DNA from: Microbacterium sp. SCN 70-27
GTDB lineage: Bacteria > Actinomycetota > Actinomycetes > Actinomycetales > Microbacteriaceae
Reading direction: 5' to 3'
Length of the DNA stretch: 44,651 nucleotides
Assembly: GCA_001724425.1 (NCBI GenBank)
Contig: MEEK01000021.1
Location: 1 to 44,651 of the forward strand
The position numbers and the translations under genes are program-made. Under the pieces are notes generated by a model. It ran no database searches and was not told the origin of the DNA. It saw only the letters and a list, made by a program, of their open reading frames with translations. Positions within the stretch are counted from its first letter, which is position 1. Each line of letters opens with the position of its first letter. Below are positions 29,240 to 36,422 of the stretch, in pieces.

Positions 29240-29268
29240 CGAAAGTCGCAACCGGGCTCGCCATTCGT
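29240..29268 (+). repeat. 29-bp direct repeat, copy 2 (candidate operator)
   Basis: CGAAAGTCGCAA, six bases, TCGCC-A-TTCGT; second copy of the element at 27891, placed 18 nt after the kinase stop. Weak similarity continues downstream: TGTGG-TGACA at 29299 against TGTGGAGGTGACA before the micropeptide, as if the whole micropeptide leader had been duplicated and decayed. No open reading frame with a ribosome binding site follows. Confidence 0.65.
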
Positions 29269-29311
29269 AGGGCGCGGGTTGATGTCGCGCGCTCGTACTG
29301 TGGTGACAGCC

Positions 29312-29340
29312 GAAAGCACCGGTCCCCAGTCGGGGCTTTC
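29312..29340 (+). terminator. Hairpin after the kinase gene
   Basis: GAAAGC (29312-29317) pairs with GCTTTC (29335-29340) and CCC with GGG inside, followed by TCTAC. It may terminate the kinase transcript. The 29222-29490 gap otherwise holds the 29-bp repeat and the parE terminator; the stretch 29341-29434 shows nothing I can name. Confidence 0.45.
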
Positions 29341-29434
29341 TACGAGCGCTCAGCAGTCTGGTCTGCGGTTTCGGGGACGCTGTTCCTGCGATCAGGACAG
29401 CGTCATCGCGACGAGACGCGAGCGCCGCGGCGAT

Positions 29435-29470
29435 GGCCCGAAACCGATCCCCCCAGCTCGGTTTCGGGCC
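29435..29470 (-). terminator. Terminator of parE
   Basis: GGCCCGAAACCGA (29435-29447) and TCGGTTTCGGGCC (29458-29470) form a perfect 13-bp stem with a 10-nt loop, 20 nt past the parE stop. It is symmetric and could also stop transcripts coming from the kinase side. Confidence 0.8.
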
Positions 29471-29490
29471 CCGCGCGTTTCCGGGCCGGT

Positions 29491-31560
29491 TCAGGCGTCG
29501 ATGGACTCGCGGTCGAGGCGGTCGCTCGAGGACACGATGAAGTCGCGGCGCGGAGCGACGTCGCTGCCCATCAACAGTTCGAACACGGCTGCCGCGCTCT
29601 CCGCGTCTTCGACGCGCACACGCCGGAGAGTGCGCCCGACGCGGTCCATCGTCGTCGTGGCGAGCTGATCGGCATCCATCTCGCCGAGTCCCTTGTACCG
29701 TTGCACCGGCTCCTGCCAGCGTCGATTCGACTTCTGCAGCTTGCCGAGCAGACCGTGCAGTTCCTGTTCGGAGTACGTGTAGATGGTCTCGTTGGGCTTG
29801 GAGCCGGGGTTAACGACGATCACCCGATGCAGCGGCGGCACGGCTGCATAGACGCGTCCGGCCTCGATGAGCGGGCGCATGTACCGGAAGAACAACGTGA
29901 GCAGGAGCGTCCGGATGTGCGCGCCGTCGACGTCGGCGTCGCTCATGAGGATGATCTTGCCGTAGCGGGCCGCGTCGAGGTCGAACGAGCGACCGGAGCC
30001 CGCGCCGATCGTCTGGATGATCGCGGCGCACTCGGCGTTTCCGAGCATGTCGCTGATCGACGCCTTCTGGACGTTGAGGATCTTGCCGCGGATCGGCAGG
30101 AGCGCCTGATACTCGCTGTTGCGGGCGTGCTTCGCGGTCCCGAGGGCGGAGTCCCCCTCGACGATGAACAGCTCGGATTGCGCGACGTCGTTCGTGCGGC
30201 AGTCCGCGAGCTTCACCGGGAGGGAGGACGATTCGAGGGCGTTCTTGCGACGCTGCGTCTCTTTGTGCGTGCGCGCCGAGATGCGCGCCTTCATCTCCGA
30301 GACGATCTTTTCGAGCACGAGCGCGGTCTGCGCCTTGTCCTCGCGCTTGGTCGAGGCGAACCGCTCGGTGAGCTCCTTCGCGACGACGTTCGCGACGATC
30401 GCCCGGACGGCGGGTGTGCCGAGGATCTCCTTCGTCTGCCCCTCGAACTGAGGCTCCGGCAGCCGGACCGTCAGCACGGCGGTGAGACCGGCGAGGATGT
30501 CGTCCTTCTCGAGCTTGTCGGTGCCCACCTTGAGGCGCCGCGCATTCTGATCCACCTGTGCGCGCAGCACCTTCATGAGGCCCTGCTCGAAGCCGGCCTG
30601 GTGCGTGCCGCCCTTCGGCGTGGCGATGATGTTCACGAACGACCGGGTCACGGTCTCATAGCCCGTCCCCCACCGCAGCGCGATGTCGACCTCGCACTCA
30701 CGAGCGACCTCGGTCGGGACCATCGCTCCCCCGGGCTGGAGCACGGGCACGGTCTCGGTGAAGGTTCCGGAACCGGTGAGGCGCCACGTGTCGGTGACGG
30801 CGGGGTCGGGCGCGAGGAACTCCGCGAACTCGGAGATGCCGCCGTCGAAGCGGTACGCGGTCGTGGTCGATTCGTCACCGCGCTCGTCGGCGATGTCGAT
30901 CTCGAGACCCGGGACGAGGAAGGCGGTCTGACGGGCCCGCTGCTCCAGTTCGCCGAGGTGGAATGTGGCATCCTTCGTGAAGATCTGACGGTCCGCCCAG
31001 TAGCGGATACGTGTTCCCGTGACACCGCGGGCGGCCTTACCGATGACGCGGAGCTCGGATGCCTTGTCGAAGGGCGTGAACGGAGAATCCGGGCCGGGCC
31101 CCGCGAAGATGCCGGGCTCGCCGCGGTGGAACGACATCGCATATGTCTTGCCGCCACGGTCGACCTCGACGTCGAGCCGCTCGCTGAGGGCGTTGACGAC
31201 GGACGCGCCGACGCCGTGAAGACCGCCGGAGGCGGCGTAGGAGCCGCCTCCGAACTTGCCGCCGGCGTGGAGCTTGGTGAAGACGACCTCGACGCCGGTG
31301 AGGCCCGTGCGCGGCTCGACGTCGACGGGGATGCCCCGGGCCCGGTCGCGCACCTCGACGCTGCCGTCGCCGTGGAGGACGATGTCGATCTGCGAACCGA
31401 AGCCCGCGAGAGCCTCGTCGACGGAGTTGTCGATGATCTCCCACACGCAGTGCATGAGTCCGCGCGAGTCGGTCGAGCCGATGTACATGCCCGGGCGCTT
31501 GCGGACGGCCTCGAGCCCCTCGAGCACCTGGAGATGGTGGGCGGAATACTCGGCGGTCAC
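29491..31560 (-). CDS. parE: Type IIA DNA topoisomerase subunit B, ParE-type
   Basis: 689 residues. GHKL ATPase domain: EIIDNSVDEALAG, DRARGIPVD and GGLHGVGASVVNALS. TOPRIM domain: FIVEGDSALGTAKHARN and MSDADVDGAHIRTLL, then QRYKGLGEMD. EGDSALGTAK rather than the gyrase-like EGDSAGGSAK supports ParE. With ParC it decatenates daughter chromosomes. GTG 31560 is preferred: it begins at VTAEYSAHHLQVLEG, the usual N-terminus, and TAGTCT (31574-31569) lies 8 nt upstream. A GCCGGCG/CGCCGGC hairpin (31581-31597) overlaps the expected -35. Confidence 0.9.
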   Translation of the reverse strand: MTAEYSAHHLQVLEGLEAVRKRPGMYIGSTDSRGLMHCVWEIIDNSVDEALAGFGSQIDIVLHGDGSVEVRDRARGIPVDVEPRTGLTGVEVVFTKLHAGGKFGGGSYAASGGLHGVGASVVNALSERLDVEVDRGGKTYAMSFHRGEPGIFAGPGPDSPFTPFDKASELRVIGKAARGVTGTRIRYWADRQIFTKDATFHLGELEQRARQTAFLVPGLEIDIADERGDESTTTAYRFDGGISEFAEFLAPDPAVTDTWRLTGSGTFTETVPVLQPGGAMVPTEVARECEVDIALRWGTGYETVTRSFVNIIATPKGGTHQAGFEQGLMKVLRAQVDQNARRLKVGTDKLEKDDILAGLTAVLTVRLPEPQFEGQTKEILGTPAVRAIVANVVAKELTERFASTKREDKAQTALVLEKIVSEMKARISARTHKETQRRKNALESSSLPVKLADCRTNDVAQSELFIVEGDSALGTAKHARNSEYQALLPIRGKILNVQKASISDMLGNAECAAIIQTIGAGSGRSFDLDAARYGKIILMSDADVDGAHIRTLLLTLFFRYMRPLIEAGRVYAAVPPLHRVIVVNPGSKPNETIYTYSEQELHGLLGKLQKSNRRWQEPVQRYKGLGEMDADQLATTTMDRVGRTLRRVRVEDAESAAAVFELLMGSDVAPRRDFIVSSSDRLDRESIDA

Positions 31561-31568
31561 AATCTCCA

Positions 31569-31574
31569 AGACTA
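31569..31574 (-). promoter_or_regulatory. -10 box for parE
   Basis: TAGTCT on the minus strand, 8 nt before GTG 31560; near-leaderless start. Confidence 0.4.
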
Positions 31575-31760
31575 AGCCGGGCCGGCGACACGCCGGCGGC
31601 GACACGACGGCCGGCAGGAGAGCGGAGGCGACCGGGGCGTGGGCCGCGTACGCGCACAGCGAAATGTGACCGGATCGCGGCATACCCGCAGGTTTCGCGT
31701 GGTTGTATGTGTCACACGCATCACCGAGCATCGCATCGCATGTACCGAGGAGGAACCGAA

Positions 31761-31979
31761 ATGAGCATGTCGACCACCGCAGAGCCCGCCGTCCTCGAGT
31801 ACCGTCTCAGCGCCACCGACCGTTGCGACTCGTGCGGCGCCCAGGCCTACATCGCGGCCGAGGTCAACGGCAGCGAACTGCTCTTCTGCGCACACCACGG
31901 ACGCAAGTACGAAGAGAAGCTGCGCGCCGTCGCCACCTCGTGGCACGACGAGACCGCTCGCCTCGCAGAGGCCCGCTGA
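31761..31979 (+). CDS. DUF7455 small zinc-ribbon-like protein
   Basis: 72 residues. CDSCGAQAYI and LFCAHHGRKYEEKL place two Cys, then a Cys and two His, for a likely zinc site. This matches the DUF7455 family, small actinobacterial proteins of unknown role often near sigA or parE. ATG 31761 is set by AGGAGG at 31748-31753 with 7 nt spacing. The 31561-31760 gap upstream contains the parE promoter side and no other gene that I can support. Confidence 0.85.
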   Translation: MSMSTTAEPAVLEYRLSATDRCDSCGAQAYIAAEVNGSELLFCAHHGRKYEEKLRAVATSWHDETARLAEAR

Positions 31980-31990
31980 GCACTCCCCCG

Positions 31991-32017
31991 TAGACTGGTG
32001 ACGTTCCCCGTCACCGG
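31991..32017 (+). promoter_or_regulatory. Promoter and 5' hairpin of the ATP-grasp gene
   Basis: TAGACT (31991-31996) is a TAnnnT -10. Overlapping its 3' end, CTGGTGACG and CGTCACCGG (31995-32017) form a 9-bp stem with a TTCCC loop. The hairpin may instead be the terminator of the DUF7455 gene, which stops 18 nt before it. Confidence 0.45.
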
Positions 32018-32032
32018 TCCGGAAGGATGTTC

Positions 32033-33058
32033 ATGCCTTCGAGCGCGCTCGCACTCACCGATCGTCTCCGCTTCCTCTGGCAGCGCGCACGGGGGTTCGA
32101 CGTGCGATCCGTGACGGACCGCGCCCACAAGACGGCGCGCATCCACGGCAAGAGCTACCCGCTCGTGCTCGCCGACATGCTGTGGTCGGCGGGCTTCCGG
32201 CGCGTCGGCTTCAACGACTACATGGAGTTCGACTTCGCGATCCTCTCGCGAGCCGAACGCGCGACCTGGGTGACGAGCCCCCTCGCCCTCGAACTGTCGA
32301 AGAAGTACGACGACCCGGGCTACGTTCACCACTTCCACGACAAGATCGAGTTCAACCAGCTGTTCGACCGCTTCCTCGGTCGTGAGTGGCTCGATCTCCG
32401 CGAATCAGGACCCGAAGCGCTCGAAGCCTTCGCCGCGAGGCATCCCGTCCTCATCGGCAAGGAGCCGGTGAGCAAGTCGGGCTTCGGCGTCAGCCGCTAC
32501 GACACCGCCGGCACGACCGACTGGGCGGCGCTGCATGCCGAACTCGTCGGCAAGGGCCAGGTGCTCGTCGAGGAGCGCATCCTCCAGCATCCGGATCTCG
32601 AGGCGATCGCGCCCGGCACCGCCAACACCACGCGCGTGACGACCTTCGTGAAGGACGACGGCACGGTCGAGATCGTCAACATGGCCCAGAAGTTCGGACG
32701 CGGCAAGGTCAGCGACCAGGGCGCCTTCGGCGGCTTCTACACCGCGCTCCACGAGGATGGCCGGGCGATGGGGATGGGGTACGACATCCACGGCGAGTTG
32801 TACGCGACGCACCCCGACACGGGGGCGACGATCTCGGCGTTCCGCCTGCCCGACATGGACGCCGTGCGGGCGCTCATCACCGAGGTCGCGCTCGTCGTGC
32901 CGCAGGTGCGGTACGTCGGCTGGGACATCGTCGCGACAGCGCAGGGACCTGTCCTCGTGGAGGGCAACTGGGGTGCGGGCGTGTTCGAGAACAAGCCCAC
33001 GGCCACCGGCATCCGCCACGGCCACCTGCCCCGCTACCGCGCCGCGATGGGCTTCTGA
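32033..33058 (+). CDS. ATP-grasp protein (sugar-transfer-associated type)
   Basis: 341 residues. ATP-grasp features: nucleotide-binding Lys in GKEPVSKSGFG, VLVEERILQHPDL, substrate and metal region NTTRVTTFVKDDG, and VLVEGNWGAG with the Glu/Asn metal ligands. It resembles the sugar-transfer-associated ATP-grasp group, which form amide or peptide bonds on unknown acceptors. No glycosyltransferase is nearby. ATG 32033 is preferred to ATG 32027 because GGAAGG at 32021 needs the longer spacing. Convergent with the CofE-like ligase gene, 31 bp apart. Confidence 0.85.
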   Translation: MPSSALALTDRLRFLWQRARGFDVRSVTDRAHKTARIHGKSYPLVLADMLWSAGFRRVGFNDYMEFDFAILSRAERATWVTSPLALELSKKYDDPGYVHHFHDKIEFNQLFDRFLGREWLDLRESGPEALEAFAARHPVLIGKEPVSKSGFGVSRYDTAGTTDWAALHAELVGKGQVLVEERILQHPDLEAIAPGTANTTRVTTFVKDDGTVEIVNMAQKFGRGKVSDQGAFGGFYTALHEDGRAMGMGYDIHGELYATHPDTGATISAFRLPDMDAVRALITEVALVVPQVRYVGWDIVATAQGPVLVEGNWGAGVFENKPTATGIRHGHLPRYRAAMGF

Positions 33059-33089
33059 CCCGAACCGAGCCGCGCCGCGATCGCGGGTG

Positions 33090-33788
33090 TCAGGCCTTAC
33101 GGATGACGCCCATCGGTGTCGACTGATGCCCCTGCCCGAGCGGGTTGTCGGACAGGATGCGCACGAGCTGCTGCTCGCCCTGCTTGTCGAGCGTCGACCC
33201 GAGGATGTTGCCGCCGATGTCGTTGATGTCGACGACGGCCACCTCCGCATCGACGCCCAGCAGCGTACGAAGTCGCGCCGAGACGCCGGCAGGATCGGTC
33301 GGTCCGAGCACGACGGCCTTGTTGTAGGGCGGAATCGTGCCACTCGTCGGCCCGTCGATCGCGCGCGCCTTGTCCCCCGCGATGCGATAGAAGTCGCCGC
33401 GCCGCCCGAACAGCTTCGTCACGGCGGAGACGGCGGCCGCGAAGAGGATACGCGGCGTACCGCATTCGCGCAGCGCCATCTCCATCGTCTCCGGCATTCC
33501 GAGGCCGATCCCGTAGGGGGTGCGCGTGACGTACTTCGACAGGAAGAACGCGAGCTTGCGCGGTGCGATCTCGTCGAGCGTGTACGAGCGTCCCTGCGTG
33601 ATCGCGACGATCTTCTCCGTCACGAACAGCGTGTCGCCGGCTTCGACCACAGGGGACGCGTACTCGGCGACGAACGCGTCGAGGTCGTCGCCGGGCATGA
33701 CGACCCGCGTACGGATCGGGATGCGCTTGTACGTGCCCGCGTCGGTCGTGACCGTGAGCGCCTTGCCGTCGTTGGGAGCCTCGCTCAT
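33090..33788 (-). CDS. CofE-like (F420-0:gamma-glutamyl ligase family) protein
   Basis: 232 residues. The family features are [34 protein letters not shown], and [15 protein letters not shown] with a C-terminal [13 protein letters not shown] metal-loop region. CofE adds glutamate to the F420 precursor; no other F420 gene is present, so the true acceptor is unknown and this may be a stand-alone amide ligase. Its ATG overlaps the sigA stop by 4 nt (33785-33788), so it is translated directly after the principal sigma factor. Confidence 0.85.
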   Translation of the reverse strand: MSEAPNDGKALTVTTDAGTYKRIPIRTRVVMPGDDLDAFVAEYASPVVEAGDTLFVTEKIVAITQGRSYTLDEIAPRKLAFFLSKYVTRTPYGIGLGMPETMEMALRECGTPRILFAAAVSAVTKLFGRRGDFYRIAGDKARAIDGPTSGTIPPYNKAVVLGPTDPAGVSARLRTLLGVDAEVAVVDINDIGGNILGSTLDKQGEQQLVRILSDNPLGQGHQSTPMGVIRKA

Positions 33789-35161
33789 TCGAGGTAGTCC
33801 CGCAGCGACTGCGATCGCGACGGATGCCGCAGCTTCGCCATCGTCTTCGACTCGATCTGGCGGATGCGCTCGCGCGTCACGCCGAAGGTGTCGCCGATCT
33901 GGTCGAGGGTCTTCGGCTGGCCGTCGCCGAGACCGAAGCGCATGCGGATGACGCCCGCCTCGCGCTCGGAGAGCGAGTCCAGGAGCGACTCGAGCTGACG
34001 CTGCAGCATCGTGAAGCCCACGGCGTCTGCCGGGACGACCGCCTCGGTGTCCTCGATGAGGTCACCGAACTCGCTGTCGCCGTCCTCGCCGAGCGGAGTG
34101 TGCAGCGAGATCGGCTCGCGGCCGTACTTCTGCACCTCGATGACCTTCTCGGGCGTCATGTCCAGCTCGCGGCTGAGCTCCTCGGGCGTGGGTTCGCGCC
34201 CGAGATCCTGCAGCATCTGCCGCTGGACGCGGGCGAGCTTGTTGATGACCTCGACCATGTGGACCGGGATGCGGATCGTCCGCGCCTGGTCCGCCATCGC
34301 ACGGGTGATCGCCTGACGGATCCACCACGTGGCGTAGGTCGAGAACTTGAAGCCCTTGGTGTAGTCGAACTTCTCCACGGCGCGGATGAGGCCGAGGTTG
34401 CCCTCCTGGATGAGGTCCAGGAACTGCATGCCGCGACCCGTGTAGCGCTTCGCGAGCGAGACGACGAGACGGAGGTTCGCGCCGAGCAGGTGGCTCTTGG
34501 CGCGCTGGCCGTCGCGGGCGACCCACTGCAGGTCGAGGCCCAGCTGCGACGACTTCTCCGCCGCCGACATGTGGGAGAGCTTCTCCTCGGCGAACAGGCC
34601 CGCCTCGATGCGCATCGCGAGCTCGACCTCTTCGGCCGCGTTCAGCAGCGGCACCTTGCCGATCTGCTTCAGGTAGTCCTTGACAGGGTCGGCGGTCGCC
34701 CCGGTGATCTGGGTCGAGTAGACCGGAACGTCCTCGTCATCGTTCGAGGAGATGACGATGGCGCCGGTCGGCAGCGGCTCGGTGAAGACGGGCTTCGTCT
34801 TGCCGTCCTCTTCCTCCTCGTCCTCGTCGTCGGTGTCGTCCGTGGCGGCCTTCTTGCCGCCCTTCGCGCTCTGCGCGTCCTCGGATTCCGCGTCGTCGGA
34901 GTCGGCGTCAGCCTCGTCGACCTCGTCGCCCATCTCCTCGTCGTCGAGTTCGACCTCGTCGTCGATGTCCTCGTCGTCAGAGCCCTTCTTGGTGGACTTC
35001 GCCGGCGATGCCTTGGTGGCGGACTTCTTCGCGGGGGCCTTCTTCGCCGCGGCGGGCTTCTTCGCGGGCGCCTTCTTCGCGGGCGCGGTGTCGACGGCCT
35101 CTGCCGCCGCGTCGGTGTCGTCTGCCTTGCGGGTGCGGGTTGTCTTCGTGCCGGAGGTCAC
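33785..35161 (-). CDS. sigA: Principal RNA polymerase sigma factor
   Basis: 458 residues. Residues about 15-60 are lysine/alanine/proline-rich, like a histone H1 tail, and about 60-130 are strongly acidic. Then come sigma region 1.2 ([16 protein letters not shown]), region 2 ([57 protein letters not shown]), region 3 and region 4 ([23 protein letters not shown]). It directs RNA polymerase to housekeeping promoters, here TAnnnT-type. GTG 35161 is chosen because the family begins near here and AAAGG precedes it; GTG 35203 is an in-frame alternative. Followed by the overlapping CofE-like gene. Confidence 0.95.
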   Translation of the reverse strand: MTSGTKTTRTRKADDTDAAAEAVDTAPAKKAPAKKPAAAKKAPAKKSATKASPAKSTKKGSDDEDIDDEVELDDEEMGDEVDEADADSDDAESEDAQSAKGGKKAATDDTDDEDEEEEDGKTKPVFTEPLPTGAIVISSNDDEDVPVYSTQITGATADPVKDYLKQIGKVPLLNAAEEVELAMRIEAGLFAEEKLSHMSAAEKSSQLGLDLQWVARDGQRAKSHLLGANLRLVVSLAKRYTGRGMQFLDLIQEGNLGLIRAVEKFDYTKGFKFSTYATWWIRQAITRAMADQARTIRIPVHMVEVINKLARVQRQMLQDLGREPTPEELSRELDMTPEKVIEVQKYGREPISLHTPLGEDGDSEFGDLIEDTEAVVPADAVGFTMLQRQLESLLDSLSEREAGVIRMRFGLGDGQPKTLDQIGDTFGVTRERIRQIESKTMAKLRHPSRSQSLRDYLE

Positions 35162-35247
35162 GTCTCGCCTTTCACCGACGCGCTGCGTCGGGGTTTCGGA
35201 CACTAGTAAGACCCTTGTCAAGCCCTGCGCCGCCCCGTGAAGGGAGT

Positions 35248-35291
35248 GACACCGGTGAGACAACGGGTCGGTGTCCTATTGTCTCATACCC
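35248..35291 (-). promoter_or_regulatory. Inverted repeats and candidate stress-type promoter upstream of sigA
   Basis: Two interleaved inverted repeats: TGAGACAA (35256-35263) with TTGTCTCA (35279-35286), and GACACCG (35248-35254) with CGGTGTC (35269-35275). On the minus strand GTTG, 17 nt, then GGGTAT (35291-35286) resembles the GTTT/GGGTAT promoters of SigB-like factors. The rest of the 35162-35397 gap holds one hairpin (35314-35337). Confidence 0.35.
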
Positions 35292-35313
35292 CAGAGCGGG
35301 AATCGGCGCAACG

Positions 35314-35337
35314 CCTGGGCGCGCTTTCGCGCTCAGG
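35314..35337 (-). terminator. Hairpin after the PAC2 gene
   Basis: CCTGGGCGCG and CGCGCTCAGG pair around CTTT, 60 nt past the PAC2 stop. On the minus strand one internal pair becomes an A-C mismatch, so its strength as a PAC2 terminator is uncertain. Confidence 0.4.
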
Positions 35338-35397
35338 TCGATGCCGCATCCGCACTGCGTGTGAGGAGAGAACGCGCCGCGGCGGCCCGGCATTCCG

Positions 35398-36321
35398 TCA
35401 GCGGCGACCGCGTTTGTCGTCGTCCGGCCGGCGGTCCGCGAGGAACCTCTCCAGTTCGGCGGCCAACTCGTCCGCGCTCGGCAGATCACCCGTGTGGATG
35501 ATCGGCTGCGCGTGGGTCGAGCCGGCCATATAGGAGTCGTAGCGTTCCTCGAGCGTGTGGAGCATGGTGGTGAGCTCGTCGTTGTGCTCGACCTGATCGT
35601 CCACCTTCGCGACGTAATCGCGGTTCTCCTCGCGGATCGTGTCGGCGTCGAAGACGAGTCCCGTCGCCACCGAGATGCTGTCGAGGCCCGCGAGCGCCGC
35701 CGCCGGGAACTCCGTGTCGCCGAGGTAGTGCGGAACGAGCAGGACGAACCCGGCCGTCGGGAGCCCGCTCGCGGCGAGGCGCAGCTCGAGAAGGTGCCCG
35801 ACCGTCGCGGGGACCTGCGTGTGCGGCTTCCACACCGAGTGCGCCTGAGTGAGCTCGCTCCGGGTGCCGCTGACCGTCGTGCCGATCGGACGGGTGTGCG
35901 GGACCGGCATCGGGATCGAATGCACCCACGTCGCCGTCGAGACCTGCAGCCCTTCCGCGAGACCCACGATGGTCTCCGCGAACGCCTCCCACGCGAAGTC
36001 CGGCTCGTAGCCGGCGAGGAGGACGAACGGCTGGCCGAGCGCATCGTGCGCGAGGGAGAGCTCGAGCCGCTGCGGGCGGTAGTCGAGAAGATGATCCCCG
36101 TCGAACGTGATCGACGGCCGGCGCGCCCGGTAGTCGAGCAGGACGTCGGCGGAGAACGCGACGACGGGCGACGGGTCGAGGTCGTCCCGGAAGTGCTCGA
36201 TCATCCGCGAGACGGCACTGCCGGCATCCGTGAATCCCGTCAGTGCGATGACGAGCGGAAGCCCCGGCGGCACGGGGGGAGCCGACGCGACACGCTCGTA
36301 CAGGGGACCACTCAAGGGCAT
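35398..36321 (-). CDS. PAC2 family protein
   Basis: 307 residues, soluble. It matches the PAC2 (proteasome-assembly-chaperone-like) family with LVIALTGFTDAGSAVSRMIEHF, FSADVLLDYRARRP and VPHYLGDTEFPAAALAGL. In archaea and eukaryotes relatives assist proteasome assembly; many actinobacteria keep the gene with no proteasome, and none is in this window, so the role is unknown. ATG 36321 is 6 nt after TACAGT (36333-36328), hence leaderless. It lies upstream of sigA on the same strand. Confidence 0.88.
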   Translation of the reverse strand: MPLSGPLYERVASAPPVPPGLPLVIALTGFTDAGSAVSRMIEHFRDDLDPSPVVAFSADVLLDYRARRPSITFDGDHLLDYRPQRLELSLAHDALGQPFVLLAGYEPDFAWEAFAETIVGLAEGLQVSTATWVHSIPMPVPHTRPIGTTVSGTRSELTQAHSVWKPHTQVPATVGHLLELRLAASGLPTAGFVLLVPHYLGDTEFPAAALAGLDSISVATGLVFDADTIREENRDYVAKVDDQVEHNDELTTMLHTLEERYDSYMAGSTHAQPIIHTGDLPSADELAAELERFLADRRPDDDKRGRR

Positions 36322-36327
36322 ACGTCC

Positions 36328-36333
36328 ACTGTA
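36328..36333 (-). promoter_or_regulatory. -10 box for the PAC2 gene
   Basis: TACAGT on the minus strand, 6 nt before ATG 36321. Confidence 0.5.
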
Positions 36334-36410
36334 CGAGCCGCCGCGCGCCCGGGGGCGGCTTGCCGCTGACAGCGAACACGACGCACCCGACCGCGTGCGC
36401 GGCGCGTCCC

Positions 36411-36416
36411 TAGGAT
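36411..36416 (+). promoter_or_regulatory. -10 box for pepA
   Basis: TAGGAT ends 6 nt before ATG 36423; a leaderless start. A GGAGG in the same 6 nt is too close to the ATG to act as a ribosome binding site for it. Confidence 0.5.
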
Positions 36417-36422
36417 GGAGGA

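Noticed and set aside
29279..29668. Plus-strand open reading frame after repeat copy 2
   Set aside because: Runs into parE antisense, has no ribosome binding site and an Arg/Ser-rich composition; kept only as possible non-coding RNA territory.
24721..31560. Reading the topoisomerase pair as gyrA/gyrB
   Set aside because: ParE-type EGDSALGTAK and absence of a visible GyrA box favour topoisomerase IV; not fully excluded without the rest of the genome.
33090..33788. Calling the CofE-like gene a true F420 biosynthesis gene
   Set aside because: No other F420 pathway gene is nearby and stand-alone family members exist, so only the family name is given.
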